In this document: piece after piece, positions 7,638-15,673 of the stretch
How the letters are laid out: every line of letters begins with the position of its first letter
How positions within the stretch are numbered: the stretch's first letter is position 1
Virus record (IMG/VR): IMGVR_UViG_3300033571_024374
Coordinates: 1 to 64,000 of that record
Origin: a virus
DNA length: 64,000 bases
Direction: 5' to 3' (one strand)
Translations under genes and position numbers: made by a program
The notes under the pieces: model-generated
What the model saw: only the letters and a program-made list of their open reading frames with translations
The model's database searches: none
Told to the model about the DNA's origin: nothing

Positions 7638-8216
7638 ATGATTTACTACACTTCAGATTGGCATTTAGGAGAAACAAGACTAGGGGTTGGGAATAAACCC
7701 AATGTATTTTATAGGCCATTTGCATCAACGATTGAGAATGATAACTCTATAATGAATAATTTCTATCAGGTATTTAAGGATGGTGATATATTATGGCATC
7801 TTGGAGATGTTATTTCAGGCGATATAAAGGCTTCTGAGAGGTATTTGGAAGAAATGCGGAGAATGTACCCAAATTCAAAATTTAACTTGATAGTGGGCAA
7901 TTATGACACGGATAAAGTAGATTTACTATCTAAATATTTCGATACCTTGCATGATGAATTTAGTTTGGTTGATTTTAATGATAATATGCTGATATATCTC
8001 AATCATTATCCTACTAAATGTAAAAGGAAATTAACTGAAGAATCCGCTGATTATACATTTGCTATTACTGGTCATATACACAGTCTATGGAAGGTTAAAC
8101 CTAACATAATAAATGTTGGAGTTGATGCTTGGCATTTTAAACCTGTTTCTCATAATGAAATAATGTTTTGCTGGAATGCTATGCAAAATCATTACGATGA
8201 TGATGTATTCCTTTAA
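7638..8216 (+). CDS. Calcineurin-like metallophosphoesterase
   Basis: The protein has 192 residues. The metal-binding motifs appear in order: SDWHLG (Asp7, His9), HLGDV, VGNYD (usually GNHD; here Tyr replaces His), LNHYP and TGHIHS. It resembles small phosphoesterases common in large phages, which act on nucleotides or nucleic acid ends; the exact substrate is unknown. The Tyr in GNYD may change the reaction because that His normally acts as proton donor. It is the last gene of the 6076-8216 unit. Confidence 0.85.
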   Translation: MIYYTSDWHLGETRLGVGNKPNVFYRPFASTIENDNSIMNNFYQVFKDGDILWHLGDVISGDIKASERYLEEMRRMYPNSKFNLIVGNYDTDKVDLLSKYFDTLHDEFSLVDFNDNMLIYLNHYPTKCKRKLTEESADYTFAITGHIHSLWKVKPNIINVGVDAWHFKPVSHNEIMFCWNAMQNHYDDDVFL

Positions 8217-8233
8217 TTATTTTAGAATTTCAT

Positions 8234-8264
8234 TTTGAAATTTCATTTATTTTTCTTATTTTTG
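8234..8264 (+). promoter_or_regulatory. Bacteroidetes-type promoter (TTTG, 19 bases, TATTTTTG)
   Basis: TTTG at 8234-8237 and TATTTTTG at 8257-8264 fit the Bacteroidetes primary-sigma consensus TTTG/TAnnTTTG with a 19-base spacer. ATG 8305 lies 40 bases downstream. Confidence 0.65.
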
Positions 8265-8304
8265 TTTCAATTAATTATCTGTTTTAATAATAAAGAGAAA
8301 CGAT

Positions 8305-8787
8305 ATGGGACATGATATAACTGCCTATATTAAAACAAAAAATAGTTCGGAGCGATCTGAGGTAGCATATTTTAGAATAAGTGCATTCGATGCTTTACGT
8401 AGAAAATTATTTTATGGAACTTTAAATGGTTCTGAAGATGCCAATGGTGGTGTATCTGGAACTGCTATAACTATTAAATTTACCCGAAAAGAAATAGATA
8501 CTGCAAAAGAAGGTTGCAAATACTTCTTAAATGATATAGATGCGCTCAAGGAATTCGTATTGAATACATACAATGAAAAGTCCGAACAGACGGTAAAGAA
8601 GTTTGAAGAAATAATTACATTAGTTTTTGGTGATCAGAGTGAACCCTCTGAAATGGAGTCTGAAGATTCAATCGAAGAGATAAAAGAAAATTTGGTAGAT
8701 ATCGTCATTTTCCACCATAAGATTATACAGGCTTATGATGATGCTGCAAGAGTAAGTAATATAGAAATCGAAATAGACTTTTATTGA
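8305..8787 (+). CDS. Conserved protein of the MGHD(I/V)TAY type, function unknown
   Basis: The protein has 160 residues. It starts MGHDITAYI and contains VAYFRISAFDALRRKLFY and then NGGVSGTAI, a layout seen in uncharacterised proteins of several phages and bacteria. The C-terminal half is acidic and helical. A host-type promoter lies directly upstream, so it may be expressed early by the host RNA polymerase. It is a single-gene unit that converges on the minus-strand gene at 8809. Confidence 0.7.
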   Translation: MGHDITAYIKTKNSSERSEVAYFRISAFDALRRKLFYGTLNGSEDANGGVSGTAITIKFTRKEIDTAKEGCKYFLNDIDALKEFVLNTYNEKSEQTVKKFEEIITLVFGDQSEPSEMESEDSIEEIKENLVDIVIFHHKIIQAYDDAARVSNIEIEIDFY

Positions 8788-8808
8788 TCTGAGTTTCGAT
8801 ATTTTATT

Positions 8809-9033
8809 TCAGAGAAGATTGTATTTTTGTGCCACCTCAAACAAATACATAAAGCTTCTCGTTATTCGTATGTAATATGCTGAGTCATATTTAGGCGAAA
8901 TACTAAATTCCTCAAAAGAAAATAAAGATAACCCATGGCTATTCCTCTCGCATGAAAGGATTTCCCCATGGGTTTTCTTATTTAATTCAACTTCTTTGAG
9001 TTCTATATCAATGTAATTTAAACGTATCTTCAT
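8809..9033 (-). CDS. Small protein of unknown function
   Basis: The protein has 74 residues and no family I recognise. The start ATG at 9033 lies within the end of the gene at 9008 (26-base overlap), so the two are probably translated together. An inverted repeat (AACCCATGG at 8930 and its complement at 8966) lies inside the coding region. Confidence 0.5.
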   Translation of the reverse strand: MKIRLNYIDIELKEVELNKKTHGEILSCERNSHGLSLFSFEEFSISPKYDSAYYIRITRSFMYLFEVAQKYNLL

Positions 9034-9319
9034 ATATTATCGGTGGGGATAACCATAAACAAAATCCTTCAGATAATTCAACGGCTTCCATCAGTTCTAA
9101 ACTTAAATCCTCGTTACTTAAACTAATATACAACTTACCAGTGTGCGCATACTTTTTAAAAAAATACCAGTATGATATAAAGTGATCCGCTGGGTTTTTA
9201 TTTACGGAATCTTCGTAAAAGAGTTTCCAAGAATTATAAATATTCTTCCTATACTGCATCGACCTAATATCATGAGCAGTGCAAAATTCAGATGGAAAAT
9301 GTTTATCTACATATATCAT
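9008..9319 (-). CDS. Small protein of unknown function
   Basis: The protein has 103 residues, rich in aromatic residues (ISYWYFFKKYAHTGKLYISL). I do not recognise it. It starts 5 bases after the stop of the leader-bearing gene at 9325 and overlaps the next gene, so the three form one minus-strand unit whose likely promoter is the GATATATA at 10253-10260. Confidence 0.6.
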   Translation of the reverse strand: MIYVDKHFPSEFCTAHDIRSMQYRKNIYNSWKLFYEDSVNKNPADHFISYWYFFKKYAHTGKLYISLSNEDLSLELMEAVELSEGFCLWLSPPIIYEDTFKLH

Positions 9320-9324
9320 TTGTA

Positions 9325-10227
9325 TTATGCTCTATAACCTTTTATGGCTTCACTAAATGCAATAGAAAAATAGTAAAGTACAAATTCGTAAATGAATTCA
9401 TTAATATAATACAATAAATTCCAGCCGATAGTTTTAGGTGTAGTTTCTGGTCTTTTTTGTTTCATTTGCATAAAACCATTACAACTCGCTAAAGCTTCTG
9501 AATAGTCCTCTAATCCAAATGCTGGATTCTTAATTACACCTTCAGAAGTTTGTTTCATATATGCATTGATACATTCTTCTTTATTATTTATAAATCTCAA
9601 GAAGTCATATGTTGTGAGAATTTCATCTTCCATTTTTAATGCATCTCTTAGCTTCCCTTCTCGTGCTAGTTTCCTTACATTCTTAGGATTTTCTAAGTTA
9701 TATTGCTTTGCTTCTTTTCTTAATGTAAATTCTGAATCATAATACTTATTCATAAGATTTACTACTTTCTCAACAAAATCCCCTAAGTATCCAGAAGTAA
9801 AATAACCAGCATTTATACCTTGTTCTTGATACATTTGTTGATACCATTCAGAGTTTTTGTAGTCTTTAGTTGCACCATCAGAAAGGTATTCCATTCTACC
9901 TTCAAGATCTTGTCTTTCTATATTAGTATCACTTGTATATTGATCTATATTTGCCCAAAGAATATAAAACAACTCTGAGGCTTTCATTTCCCCATCTCCG
10001 TATTTGATAACAACATTGTTATTAAGAGGATCTCCTTGATAACCCTTTCCGTAGATTATATCTTTTGCTACTCTCCACATTCTATCGTGGATATTGTTAT
10101 ACAAATCTTTGTATGTTATAGAGTTCAGACGTAGATTTTTGTATTTATAGACTTCATTTAAAGAAGAAGATGCATTTATTACCTCTTCATGTTCCTTTAA
10201 AAATTGAGCAAAGTTTGATATTTTCAT
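9325..10227 (-). CDS. Leader-bearing internal-type protein, distant paralog of the protein at 22194
   Basis: The protein has 300 residues. The leader is MKISNFAQFLKEHEE with a possible cleavage site at S-L-N-E/V (residues 22-26). The mature part contains RMWRVAKDIIYGKGYQGDP, then SELFYILWANIDQYTSD, and a C-terminal aromatic segment (INEFIYEFVLYYFSIAF). The gene at 22194 shows the same order: MWNKSIEVFYGKDYKGNP, a WVETDQF segment and a C-terminal IGYSFTYWISYYAYQYL. I infer a shared domain of packaged proteins. The function is unknown. Confidence 0.75.
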   Translation of the reverse strand: MKISNFAQFLKEHEEVINASSSLNEVYKYKNLRLNSITYKDLYNNIHDRMWRVAKDIIYGKGYQGDPLNNNVVIKYGDGEMKASELFYILWANIDQYTSDTNIERQDLEGRMEYLSDGATKDYKNSEWYQQMYQEQGINAGYFTSGYLGDFVEKVVNLMNKYYDSEFTLRKEAKQYNLENPKNVRKLAREGKLRDALKMEDEILTTYDFLRFINNKEECINAYMKQTSEGVIKNPAFGLEDYSEALASCNGFMQMKQKRPETTPKTIGWNLLYYINEFIYEFVLYYFSIAFSEAIKGYRA

Positions 10228-10252
10228 GGTTTTAAAATTTATTTAATATTTC

Positions 10253-10260
10253 TATATATC
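10253..10260 (-). promoter_or_regulatory. Putative late promoter GATATATA
   Basis: TATATATC on the plus strand, 25 bases upstream of ATG 10227 of a leader-bearing gene. Confidence 0.55.
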
Positions 10261-10303
10261 AAAATAATGAGCATTCGCGCAAGCGTTCACCCAATAAATA
10301 TAT

Positions 10304-10705
10304 TTAACCGAAAGAAAATGCAATATCTACAACTGAATAAGGTAAAGTACCATGATGTACAAATACAGTTTCATTCAGGTTTTCATTTTGATTATAAATG
10401 AATACATTATTTACATTAAGACTACTGGAATCAATCTGAAGTAAAAATACAGATTCCTTAAGATTTGCATTTACCTTATTGGATGATAATGCGAGATTAC
10501 CAGCATATTCTCTATCGCTTGTTAAAAATATGAAATCCTTTAAGTTCTCGTTCCAGCTAAGGTTTGAAATTTCAGGAGTTAAACCATTTTCTTTAATTTC
10601 TTTGAGGTTCCTAACATAGATGGGTGCATATAGATATTTAGGTATGTCTAATTGATCTTGGAATTCATTAATGTCCGCTTCTTCAATAAGTTCGATATGT
10701 TCCAT
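10304..10705 (-). CDS. ADP-ribosyltransferase/KptA-fold-like small protein
   Basis: The protein has 133 residues. The segments KYLYAPIYVRNLKEIKENGL, then FIFLTSDREYAGNLA, then VFLLQID, and finally HHGTLPYSVVDIAF follow the order of a family of phage and bacterial proteins with an ART/KptA-like fold (LYH-x-T---IL-NGL---YLT-D---A--YA---L-V-I---Y-G-IP). The first His of that pattern is replaced here (LYAP), so activity is doubtful. An ADP-ribosyltransferase-like or tRNA 2'-phosphotransferase-like role is an inference from this pattern only. Confidence 0.5.
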   Translation of the reverse strand: MEHIELIEEADINEFQDQLDIPKYLYAPIYVRNLKEIKENGLTPEISNLSWNENLKDFIFLTSDREYAGNLALSSNKVNANLKESVFLLQIDSSSLNVNNVFIYNQNENLNETVFVHHGTLPYSVVDIAFSFG

Positions 10706-10779
10706 AAAATGCCTAATTTTAAAAACAAAATTTTTTACAAAAGTAATAATTTTTTTCCAAGATTACTACAAATAAAAAA

Positions 10780-10795
10780 GGGGGCAATTGCCCCC
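10780..10795 (-). terminator. Rho-independent terminator of the 10816-11541 gene
   Basis: GGGGGCAATTGCCCCC is a perfect palindrome. On the minus strand it is followed by a T-rich run and lies 20 bases after the stop at 10816. Confidence 0.85.
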
Positions 10796-10815
10796 AAATT
10801 CCGAACAGACCGAAT

Positions 10816-11541
10816 TTACGCTTTTTTCTCTTCTGATGGAAATACATTTGCAGCAAGATTATCCTTTGTTCCAGCATCTGCTTTATCGAGCATTGAAACA
10901 TCAGAAAATTTTGAAGCCGCAATAGCTAAAAGTTGACCGAAATTAGTAACTTTTGATTTACCACCAAATACAATTACAATTGGAAGTTCAACTAATAATC
11001 CTTCTGGATTTACCTTTGTATATCCTTCATTAGGGAAAAATACTAATGATGCAGCTTGAGTAGAAAGTCCATTTTTAACATCGCCAGCTTCCCAGGAGAT
11101 TTTGTTTTCTGGTGTATCTGATGTATGCATGAAAAATCCTTTAGGTGCACTGTCACCAATAGCTTTCGCATCAAGAGCAATTTCATCTAAAGCTTTGATA
11201 AAATCAGCTTCTTTAGGCAACTTCATAGTTTCTAGATTTGAACCAGGTGCTGTACCTTTTAAAAGTGCTTTACCGCTACCCACTTCTTCTATTGCAAGAA
11301 CTCTAACATTTACTGCTGTAGAATCTTTAGAATCTGTTGATTTTTTCTCAACACCTCTACCTACAATACTAGTTAAAAGTTTTCTCATTTCATCTGGATT
11401 TTTAGCGGAATAAAAATCTTTTTGCAAAATGTCTAAAACTGGTGTTGCAAATGATTTTGAAGGACTAAATTCTACTTTTGGGGCAGCCGCAGCTTGATCT
11501 TGTTCATTAAGCCAAGATTCAAAAAGTTTAAGGTATTTCAT
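10816..11541 (-). CDS. Internal-type capsid protein with targeting leader (paralog 1 of 3)
   Basis: The protein has 241 residues. The leader MKYLKLFESWLNE is followed by QDQAAAA, so L-N-E/Q looks like a prohead-protease site. The rest is alternating strand and helix and shares its layout with the genes at 12361 and 16303: VLDI-x2-DF early on, a basic/Ser stretch, a central hydrophobic strand block, and a C-terminal LAIAASKFSDVSMLDKADAG resembling FATTKFANIAMLKNANAG. I infer an abundant internal head protein, comparable in role to T4 internal proteins. It has its own GATATATA promoter and a strong terminator. Confidence 0.8.
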   Translation of the reverse strand: MKYLKLFESWLNEQDQAAAAPKVEFSPSKSFATPVLDILQKDFYSAKNPDEMRKLLTSIVGRGVEKKSTDSKDSTAVNVRVLAIEEVGSGKALLKGTAPGSNLETMKLPKEADFIKALDEIALDAKAIGDSAPKGFFMHTSDTPENKISWEAGDVKNGLSTQAASLVFFPNEGYTKVNPEGLLVELPIVIVFGGKSKVTNFGQLLAIAASKFSDVSMLDKADAGTKDNLAANVFPSEEKKA

Positions 11542-11550
11542 AGAAAAATA

Positions 11551-11584
11551 AAATAATGTTTAATAATTTTAGTTTATATATCAG
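11551..11584. repeat. 34-bp repeat, copy 1, carrying the late promoter
   Basis: The 34 bases are identical to 13099-13132. Both copies sit just upstream of paralogous leader-bearing genes (10816 and 12361) and include the GATATATA octamer. They were probably duplicated together with the genes. Confidence 0.85.
11575..11582 (-). promoter_or_regulatory. Putative late promoter GATATATA
   Basis: 33 bases upstream of ATG 11541, inside the 34-bp repeat. Confidence 0.6.
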
Positions 11585-11694
11585 ATTTTAAATTTGTTTT
11601 TTGGATCTATACAGCTTAAGGTATATTAGACTATATAAAGAGACTATCCATTCATCAGTTTCGATTAAATCAAAATATAATAAATAAAAATAAA

Positions 11695-11726
11695 TTTGCA
11701 TAGTTCAATTCTTTTTATTATCTTTG
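11695..11726 (+). promoter_or_regulatory. Bacteroidetes-type promoter (TTTG, 20 bases, TATCTTTG)
   Basis: TTTG 11695-11698 and TATCTTTG 11719-11726 with a 20-base spacer. ATG 11758 lies 31 bases downstream. Almost the same sequence precedes the paralog at 15706. Confidence 0.75.
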
Positions 11727-11757
11727 TAGTAGAAATCGATAGCAAAGGAATTATGTT

Positions 11758-12318
11758 ATGAAAAAATTAATTTTACTCGTGCTCTTAAGCACATCTATGT
11801 TGGCTCAAAGTCAGTTCAATACTGGTGATACCATCACAGCCATAGACAAACTACGCTTTTTGGATTCCTTAAATAAATATAGAATCCTTGCAGGTGTAAA
11901 ACCTTTACAATACTCTTTTCGCCAAGATAGTTTGGCTAAAATAAGAACAGAAACAATATTTAATCGTATCGATAGCATTACGGAAGATGATTATAAATCA
12001 GAAATCCTTAGTCACATGCATTTTAATTTAAGAAAAGACATCAAAAGATTTGATAAATCCCATATTCCAGTTGATAGTTTTATTCAAATGTATGGTGAAT
12101 GCTCGGCAAGATTGAATAGACTAAATGTTTGTAAAGACCTAATATCTGAACTTTTTAATGGATGGAAAAATAGTAAAGAACACTGGGAAATTATGTTAGA
12201 TCCCAATTATGAATATATCTCTTTGAACTGGTTTATAGATAACCATAGACATATTAGACTACGTAAAGGAACTATTGCTTCATTAGTTTTAATTAAATAT
12301 GATATTGTAAAAAAATAA
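11758..12318 (+). CDS. Secreted CAP/SCP-domain protein (1 of 6)
   Basis: The protein has 186 residues. It has a signal peptide (MKKLILLVLLSTSMLAQ, cut likely before Q). The body follows the CAP (SCP/PR-1) pattern: FLDSLNKYRILAGVKPLQYS, then a His in SHMHFN, GECSARLN, then FNGWKNSKEHWEIMLDPNY and a final strand (GTIASLVLI). CAP proteins are secreted, and their function in bacteria and phages is mostly unclear. The host-type promoter suggests early expression. It is closely related to the genes at 13842 and 15706 and less so to 13224, 14454 and 15059. Confidence 0.8.
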   Translation: MKKLILLVLLSTSMLAQSQFNTGDTITAIDKLRFLDSLNKYRILAGVKPLQYSFRQDSLAKIRTETIFNRIDSITEDDYKSEILSHMHFNLRKDIKRFDKSHIPVDSFIQMYGECSARLNRLNVCKDLISELFNGWKNSKEHWEIMLDPNYEYISLNWFIDNHRHIRLRKGTIASLVLIKYDIVKK

Positions 12319-12322
12319 AAAT

Positions 12323-12344
12323 GGGGAAGTCAAATGACTTCCCC
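12323..12344. terminator. Terminator between convergent genes
   Basis: GGGGAAGTCA/TGACTTCCCC stem with a 2-base loop. The minus-strand side is followed by a long T-rich run, so it best terminates the gene at 12361, but it can serve both directions. Confidence 0.85.
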
Positions 12345-12360
12345 TTAATAGAATCATATA

Positions 12361-13089
12361 TTAATTTTTCTCAACTTCTACACCTTTACCTGGAGCATAG
12401 TTTTCAGGAATTTCATAACCTAGTGCTTTAGCAAGATTTTTTGGATTACCAGCATTTGCATTTTTCAACATTGCAATATTTGCAAATTTGGTTGTCGCGA
12501 ATGCTGCAATATTACCAAGGGTCGATTCAATAATCGTTTCTTTAGCACCTTTAGTGTGATCATATACAATCCAATCAGAACTCAAAACAAAATCTTCAGG
12601 TTTTCCAGCTTTGTCTGAACTTACCAAAACAATCTTTTTCTTTTCGGGATTATTCGTTTGCTCAATGGTGTCTTTATGTGAACCACCTAAAATATCTTCA
12701 CCACCCATTGAAACAACATAAATAGATTTTGCATCTTGAATCTTACCTGCATTTATACAAGTTATGAATGCCGCATTACCATCTTTGTCTTTTAAAGTGA
12801 ATCTAACATTATCAGTTTTGTCCTGACCTGGAACTGTTTTAAAATCAGTTACTGTGAAAAATGAAACTCTGATTTTTGAATCTGTTACTTTTTCACTTTT
12901 ATCAAAGCATTTGGCTAAAATACTACCTATAATTACTCTTTTTTGCTCGTCATCTGCTTTAGTGAAATCTTCATTACTAATATCTACAATGCGAGTGTCA
13001 AATGGTTTGCTGGGGTCAAAAGGTTTTACTTCTGATGTTGCTCCCTCTGCTTCATTCAACCAATTTTCAAAAAGTTTAAGATATTTCAT
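12361..13089 (-). CDS. Internal-type capsid protein with targeting leader (paralog 2 of 3)
   Basis: The protein has 242 residues. The leader MKYLKLFENWLNEAEG fits an L-N-E/A protease site. Downstream it shares with the gene at 16303 the motifs VKPFDPSKPF, DITNxDF-like, IIGSILAKC and a C-terminal LGNIAAFATTKFANIAML, ending KALGYEIPENYAPGKG; paralog 1 (10816) is more distant. No catalytic motif is visible. A prohead-packaged internal protein is the best guess. The upstream 34-bp repeat carries its promoter. Confidence 0.8.
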   Translation of the reverse strand: MKYLKLFENWLNEAEGATSEVKPFDPSKPFDTRIVDISNEDFTKADDEQKRVIIGSILAKCFDKSEKVTDSKIRVSFFTVTDFKTVPGQDKTDNVRFTLKDKDGNAAFITCINAGKIQDAKSIYVVSMGGEDILGGSHKDTIEQTNNPEKKKIVLVSSDKAGKPEDFVLSSDWIVYDHTKGAKETIIESTLGNIAAFATTKFANIAMLKNANAGNPKNLAKALGYEIPENYAPGKGVEVEKN

Positions 13090-13098
13090 AAAAATGTA

Positions 13099-13132
13099 AA
13101 ATAATGTTTAATAATTTTAGTTTATATATCAG
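13099..13132. repeat. 34-bp repeat, copy 2
   Basis: Identical to 11551-11584; see that entry. Located just upstream of ATG 13089. Confidence 0.85.
13123..13130 (-). promoter_or_regulatory. Putative late promoter GATATATA
   Basis: 33 bases upstream of ATG 13089, the same distance as in its repeat partner. Confidence 0.6.
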
Positions 13133-13154
13133 CTTTAAGCTATATTTTTCTAGA

Positions 13155-13186
13155 TTTGGAAAATTTATTATTTTTTATTATGTTTG
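13155..13186 (+). promoter_or_regulatory. Bacteroidetes-type promoter (TTTG, 20 bases, TATGTTTG)
   Basis: TTTG 13155-13158 and TATGTTTG 13179-13186, 37 bases before ATG 13224. Confidence 0.7.
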
Positions 13187-13223
13187 TACCAGACTATTTA
13201 AAAACTTAAACTAAAGGAAACTT

Positions 13224-13826
13224 ATGAAAACGATTATCTATTTCTTAATTATTTTGACATTCCAGACTATCACAGTAGCTCAAGATACTGAAGATTCTGG
13301 TTCTGATACTAATACATACAAGACTGAAGAAATATTTGTAAGTAGTGATTTCGATGTACTTGAAATCAAACAATTATTTTTAGATTCTTTAAATGCCGTA
13401 AGAAAAAGAAATAAATTCCCAGAACTAAAGTATAATTATGAACTTGAAGGATTAGTTAAATTAAGAACTAAAACTATTATAGATCATGTAGATCATATTG
13501 AAGATAAACTATATTACTCTAATTATATTAAGTTTAATCAATATAAGAATATCAGGGACTACAAATACTACTTTAATAATAATCTCTTTTTGGATCCAGC
13601 CCCGATGATTATCCACGAAGGTAATTTGTCAGTACCATCATATTACAAAGTAAAAGAAGTAATATTACATACAATTCAATCAATGAAAGATAATAAAAAA
13701 TCATGGAAAGAATTTTATGATCTTAAATATACCCATGTTGCCTTTGATTTTAGAAAAGGCGTAAGGCGAACAGTAGTATCAGTTATATTCTCTAAAAGAA
13801 GGTTTAATCCTGTCCCTAATAAATAA
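13224..13826 (+). CDS. Secreted CAP-like protein (2 of 6, divergent)
   Basis: The protein has 200 residues. It has a signal peptide (MKTIIYFLIILTFQTITVAQ) and an acidic/Thr-rich insert before the domain. FLDSLNAVRKRNKFPELKYN aligns with the first CAP helix of its neighbours, and KLRTKTIIDHVDHI matches LRTETIFKHIDSI. The C-terminal W-x-x-x-x-H block is degraded (KDNKKSWKEFYDLKYTHVAF), so this is the most divergent copy. It shares a transcript with 13842 and 14454 (gaps of 15 bases each). Confidence 0.72.
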   Translation: MKTIIYFLIILTFQTITVAQDTEDSGSDTNTYKTEEIFVSSDFDVLEIKQLFLDSLNAVRKRNKFPELKYNYELEGLVKLRTKTIIDHVDHIEDKLYYSNYIKFNQYKNIRDYKYYFNNNLFLDPAPMIIHEGNLSVPSYYKVKEVILHTIQSMKDNKKSWKEFYDLKYTHVAFDFRKGVRRTVVSVIFSKRRFNPVPNK

Positions 13827-13841
13827 TTCAATAAGGCTACA

Positions 13842-14438
13842 ATGTATAATCTAATGAATATATCGCTTATCATTTTGTTTGGAACTATGTCTTTAATGGC
13901 TCAAAGCCAATATAAGACTGGTCATACTATTACTAGCCAAGACAAACTACGTTTCTTGGATTCTTTGAATAAGTATAGGATTCTTGCAGGTGTAGAACCA
14001 TTAGAATATTCATTCCAAGAAGATAGTTTGGCTAAATTAAGAACGGAAACTATTTTTAAACATATTGATAGTATCTCTGAAGAAGAATATAGATTAAATC
14101 CTTTAGAAAATCTTCATTTCAATTTCGTAGAAGATATTAAGAAATACATAACCGAAAATATTCATCAGGATAGCGTTCTCTACTGGAGTGCAGAATGCTC
14201 TGCAAGAATTAGCAAATTGAATAATCCAGATGATTTGATTAATGAACTGTTTAACGGATGGAAAAATAGTAAAGACCACTGGAAAGTTATGTTAGACGGC
14301 AGATATACATCTATATCACTCTCATGGCATATAGATAATTATAGGAATATTAGAAAAAGAAAAGGAACTATCGCGTCTCTGGTACTTTTTAAAAAAGATA
14401 TGACAAAAAAAGAAAAAGAAAGACGAAGTAAATTATAA
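13842..14438 (+). CDS. Secreted CAP/SCP-domain protein (3 of 6)
   Basis: The protein has 198 residues with a signal peptide ending LMAQ. The CAP pattern is clear (FLDSLNKYRILAGVEPLEYS, AECSARIS, FNGWKNSKDHWKVML, GTIASLVLF). The stretch from RFLDSLNKYRILAG through LAKLRTETIFKH is nearly identical to the gene at 15706, which implies a recent duplication or gene conversion. It ends with a Lys/Arg-rich tail (KKEKERRSKL). It is the middle gene of the 13224-14954 unit. Confidence 0.8.
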   Translation: MYNLMNISLIILFGTMSLMAQSQYKTGHTITSQDKLRFLDSLNKYRILAGVEPLEYSFQEDSLAKLRTETIFKHIDSISEEEYRLNPLENLHFNFVEDIKKYITENIHQDSVLYWSAECSARISKLNNPDDLINELFNGWKNSKDHWKVMLDGRYTSISLSWHIDNYRNIRKRKGTIASLVLFKKDMTKKEKERRSKL

Positions 14439-14453
14439 TCAGGTTACCTATTT

Positions 14454-14954
14454 ATGAAAGAACTTATCATCTTCTTGTTTACAGTTACATCTGTATTTGC
14501 TCAGGATTCAAATAATGTTAAAATTATTAAAAAAATTAATGAACTCCGTGTATCTAAAGGTTTAGATACTTTAAAATATGATGAAAGCTTATTTTTAGTA
14601 GGTAAAGACTGGAGTAAGTATATTCTCCATAAAATTAATAATTTTTCTGTAAATAAATTATCTTCAAATCATTATAAAAATCCAATGTTTCTTCATATCA
14701 ATTATAATTCACGATTTGACCAAGTTTTAAAAAGAAAAGATGTATTTTCTATTGGAGAAAATATTAACCTTTCACTTGATATTGAAGATACCAATAATAT
14801 TATAGATCATGCATTTGATTGCTGGAAGAAAAGCTCAAACCATTATAATCTCATGGTCAAAAAAGAACAAACTAATGTAGCATTTAGCTTTTCTTATAGT
14901 AAAAAAACAAAAAGAATGCTATGTATATTAGTTATATCTGAAAATATAAAATAA
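14454..14954 (+). CDS. Secreted CAP/SCP-domain protein (4 of 6, most canonical)
   Basis: The protein has 166 residues with a signal peptide MKELIIFLFTVTSVFAQ. It is closest to the textbook CAP layout: KKINELRVSKGLDTLKYDE at the first helix, SIGENINLS (the G-E-N motif), and FDCWKKSSNHYNLM (W-x-x-S-x-x-H-x-x-x-M). This gene is what makes the CAP assignment of the whole cluster convincing. It is the last gene of its unit. Confidence 0.83.
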   Translation: MKELIIFLFTVTSVFAQDSNNVKIIKKINELRVSKGLDTLKYDESLFLVGKDWSKYILHKINNFSVNKLSSNHYKNPMFLHINYNSRFDQVLKRKDVFSIGENINLSLDIEDTNNIIDHAFDCWKKSSNHYNLMVKKEQTNVAFSFSYSKKTKRMLCILVISENIK

Positions 14955-15022
14955 AAAAGGGACATTTACATATACTAATGAATTTAAAATATTTTTCTTA
15001 CATGATCCAATATATTTTTTAT

Positions 15023-15030
15023 TATCTTTG
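15023..15030 (+). promoter_or_regulatory. Bacteroidetes-type -7 element TATCTTTG
   Basis: TATCTTTG lies 28 bases before ATG 15059 in the same context (TTTTTTATTATCTTTGTCTT) as the promoter at 15666. A TTTG -33 element is not evident. Confidence 0.55.
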
Positions 15031-15058
15031 TCTTAGAAATTAAATAAGGATATATGTC

Positions 15059-15628
15059 ATGAAACGACTCATCATCTTTTTATTTGCAGCTACGTCTGTA
15101 TTTGCACAGACTCAGTTCAAAACTGGCGATATGATCACTACTCAGGATAAACTACGTTTCTTGGATTCTTTGAATAAATACCGAAATATGTATGGAATAC
15201 CTGAATTAAAATATTCATTCAAGTATGAAGGTATTTCTGTAAATAGAATAGAGACCATTAGAACTCATATTAAAAAGATAGGTTATGAAGAATGTAGGAA
15301 GGACATCAGAAAACATTTACATATTAATTTTATGGAAGATTTCTGCAAATTTAATATCAATACTCTACCAGAAGACACTACATTTACTTGGAAGGGCGAA
15401 TGCACTCTTTCTGTAAATAATGGCTATGTCCTTGAAAAAAAACTTGATATTATTACTGAAATTTTTACAGCTTGGAAAGAAAGCCAAGACCATTGGTGCA
15501 ATATGCTTGATCCAGATTTTAAATATATTGCTTTGGCTTTTGAATACAAAGACGGAATAATCATTTCGGTACTTAATTCCTTTGATTTAGAATGTACCGA
15601 TGTTGAAAAGAAATCTTGTAATAAATAA
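15059..15628 (+). CDS. Secreted CAP/SCP-domain protein (5 of 6)
   Basis: The protein has 189 residues with a signal peptide (MKRLIIFLFAATSVFAQ). It shows FLDSLNKYRNMYGIPELKYS, GECTLSVN, and TAWKESQDHWCNMLDPDFKYIALAF. It has more cysteines than its paralogs, several near the C-terminus (ECTDVEKKSCNK). Possible disulfides would fit a secreted protein. Its first 45 residues are nearly identical to other copies, while the body has diverged. Confidence 0.78.
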   Translation: MKRLIIFLFAATSVFAQTQFKTGDMITTQDKLRFLDSLNKYRNMYGIPELKYSFKYEGISVNRIETIRTHIKKIGYEECRKDIRKHLHINFMEDFCKFNINTLPEDTTFTWKGECTLSVNNGYVLEKKLDIITEIFTAWKESQDHWCNMLDPDFKYIALAFEYKDGIIISVLNSFDLECTDVEKKSCNK

Positions 15629-15641
15629 TTAATAAAATAAA

Positions 15642-15673
15642 TTTGCATAATTCAATATTTTTTATTATCTTTG
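15642..15673 (+). promoter_or_regulatory. Bacteroidetes-type promoter (TTTG, 20 bases, TATCTTTG)
   Basis: TTTG 15642-15645 and TATCTTTG 15666-15673, 32 bases before ATG 15706. It closely matches the promoter at 11695-11726. Confidence 0.75.

Noticed and set aside
8930-8974. AACCCATGG/CCATGGGTT inverted repeat, a possible terminator for the 8305 gene
   Set aside because: It lies inside the minus-strand gene at 8809 with a 27-base loop and is more than 140 bases from the stop it would serve.
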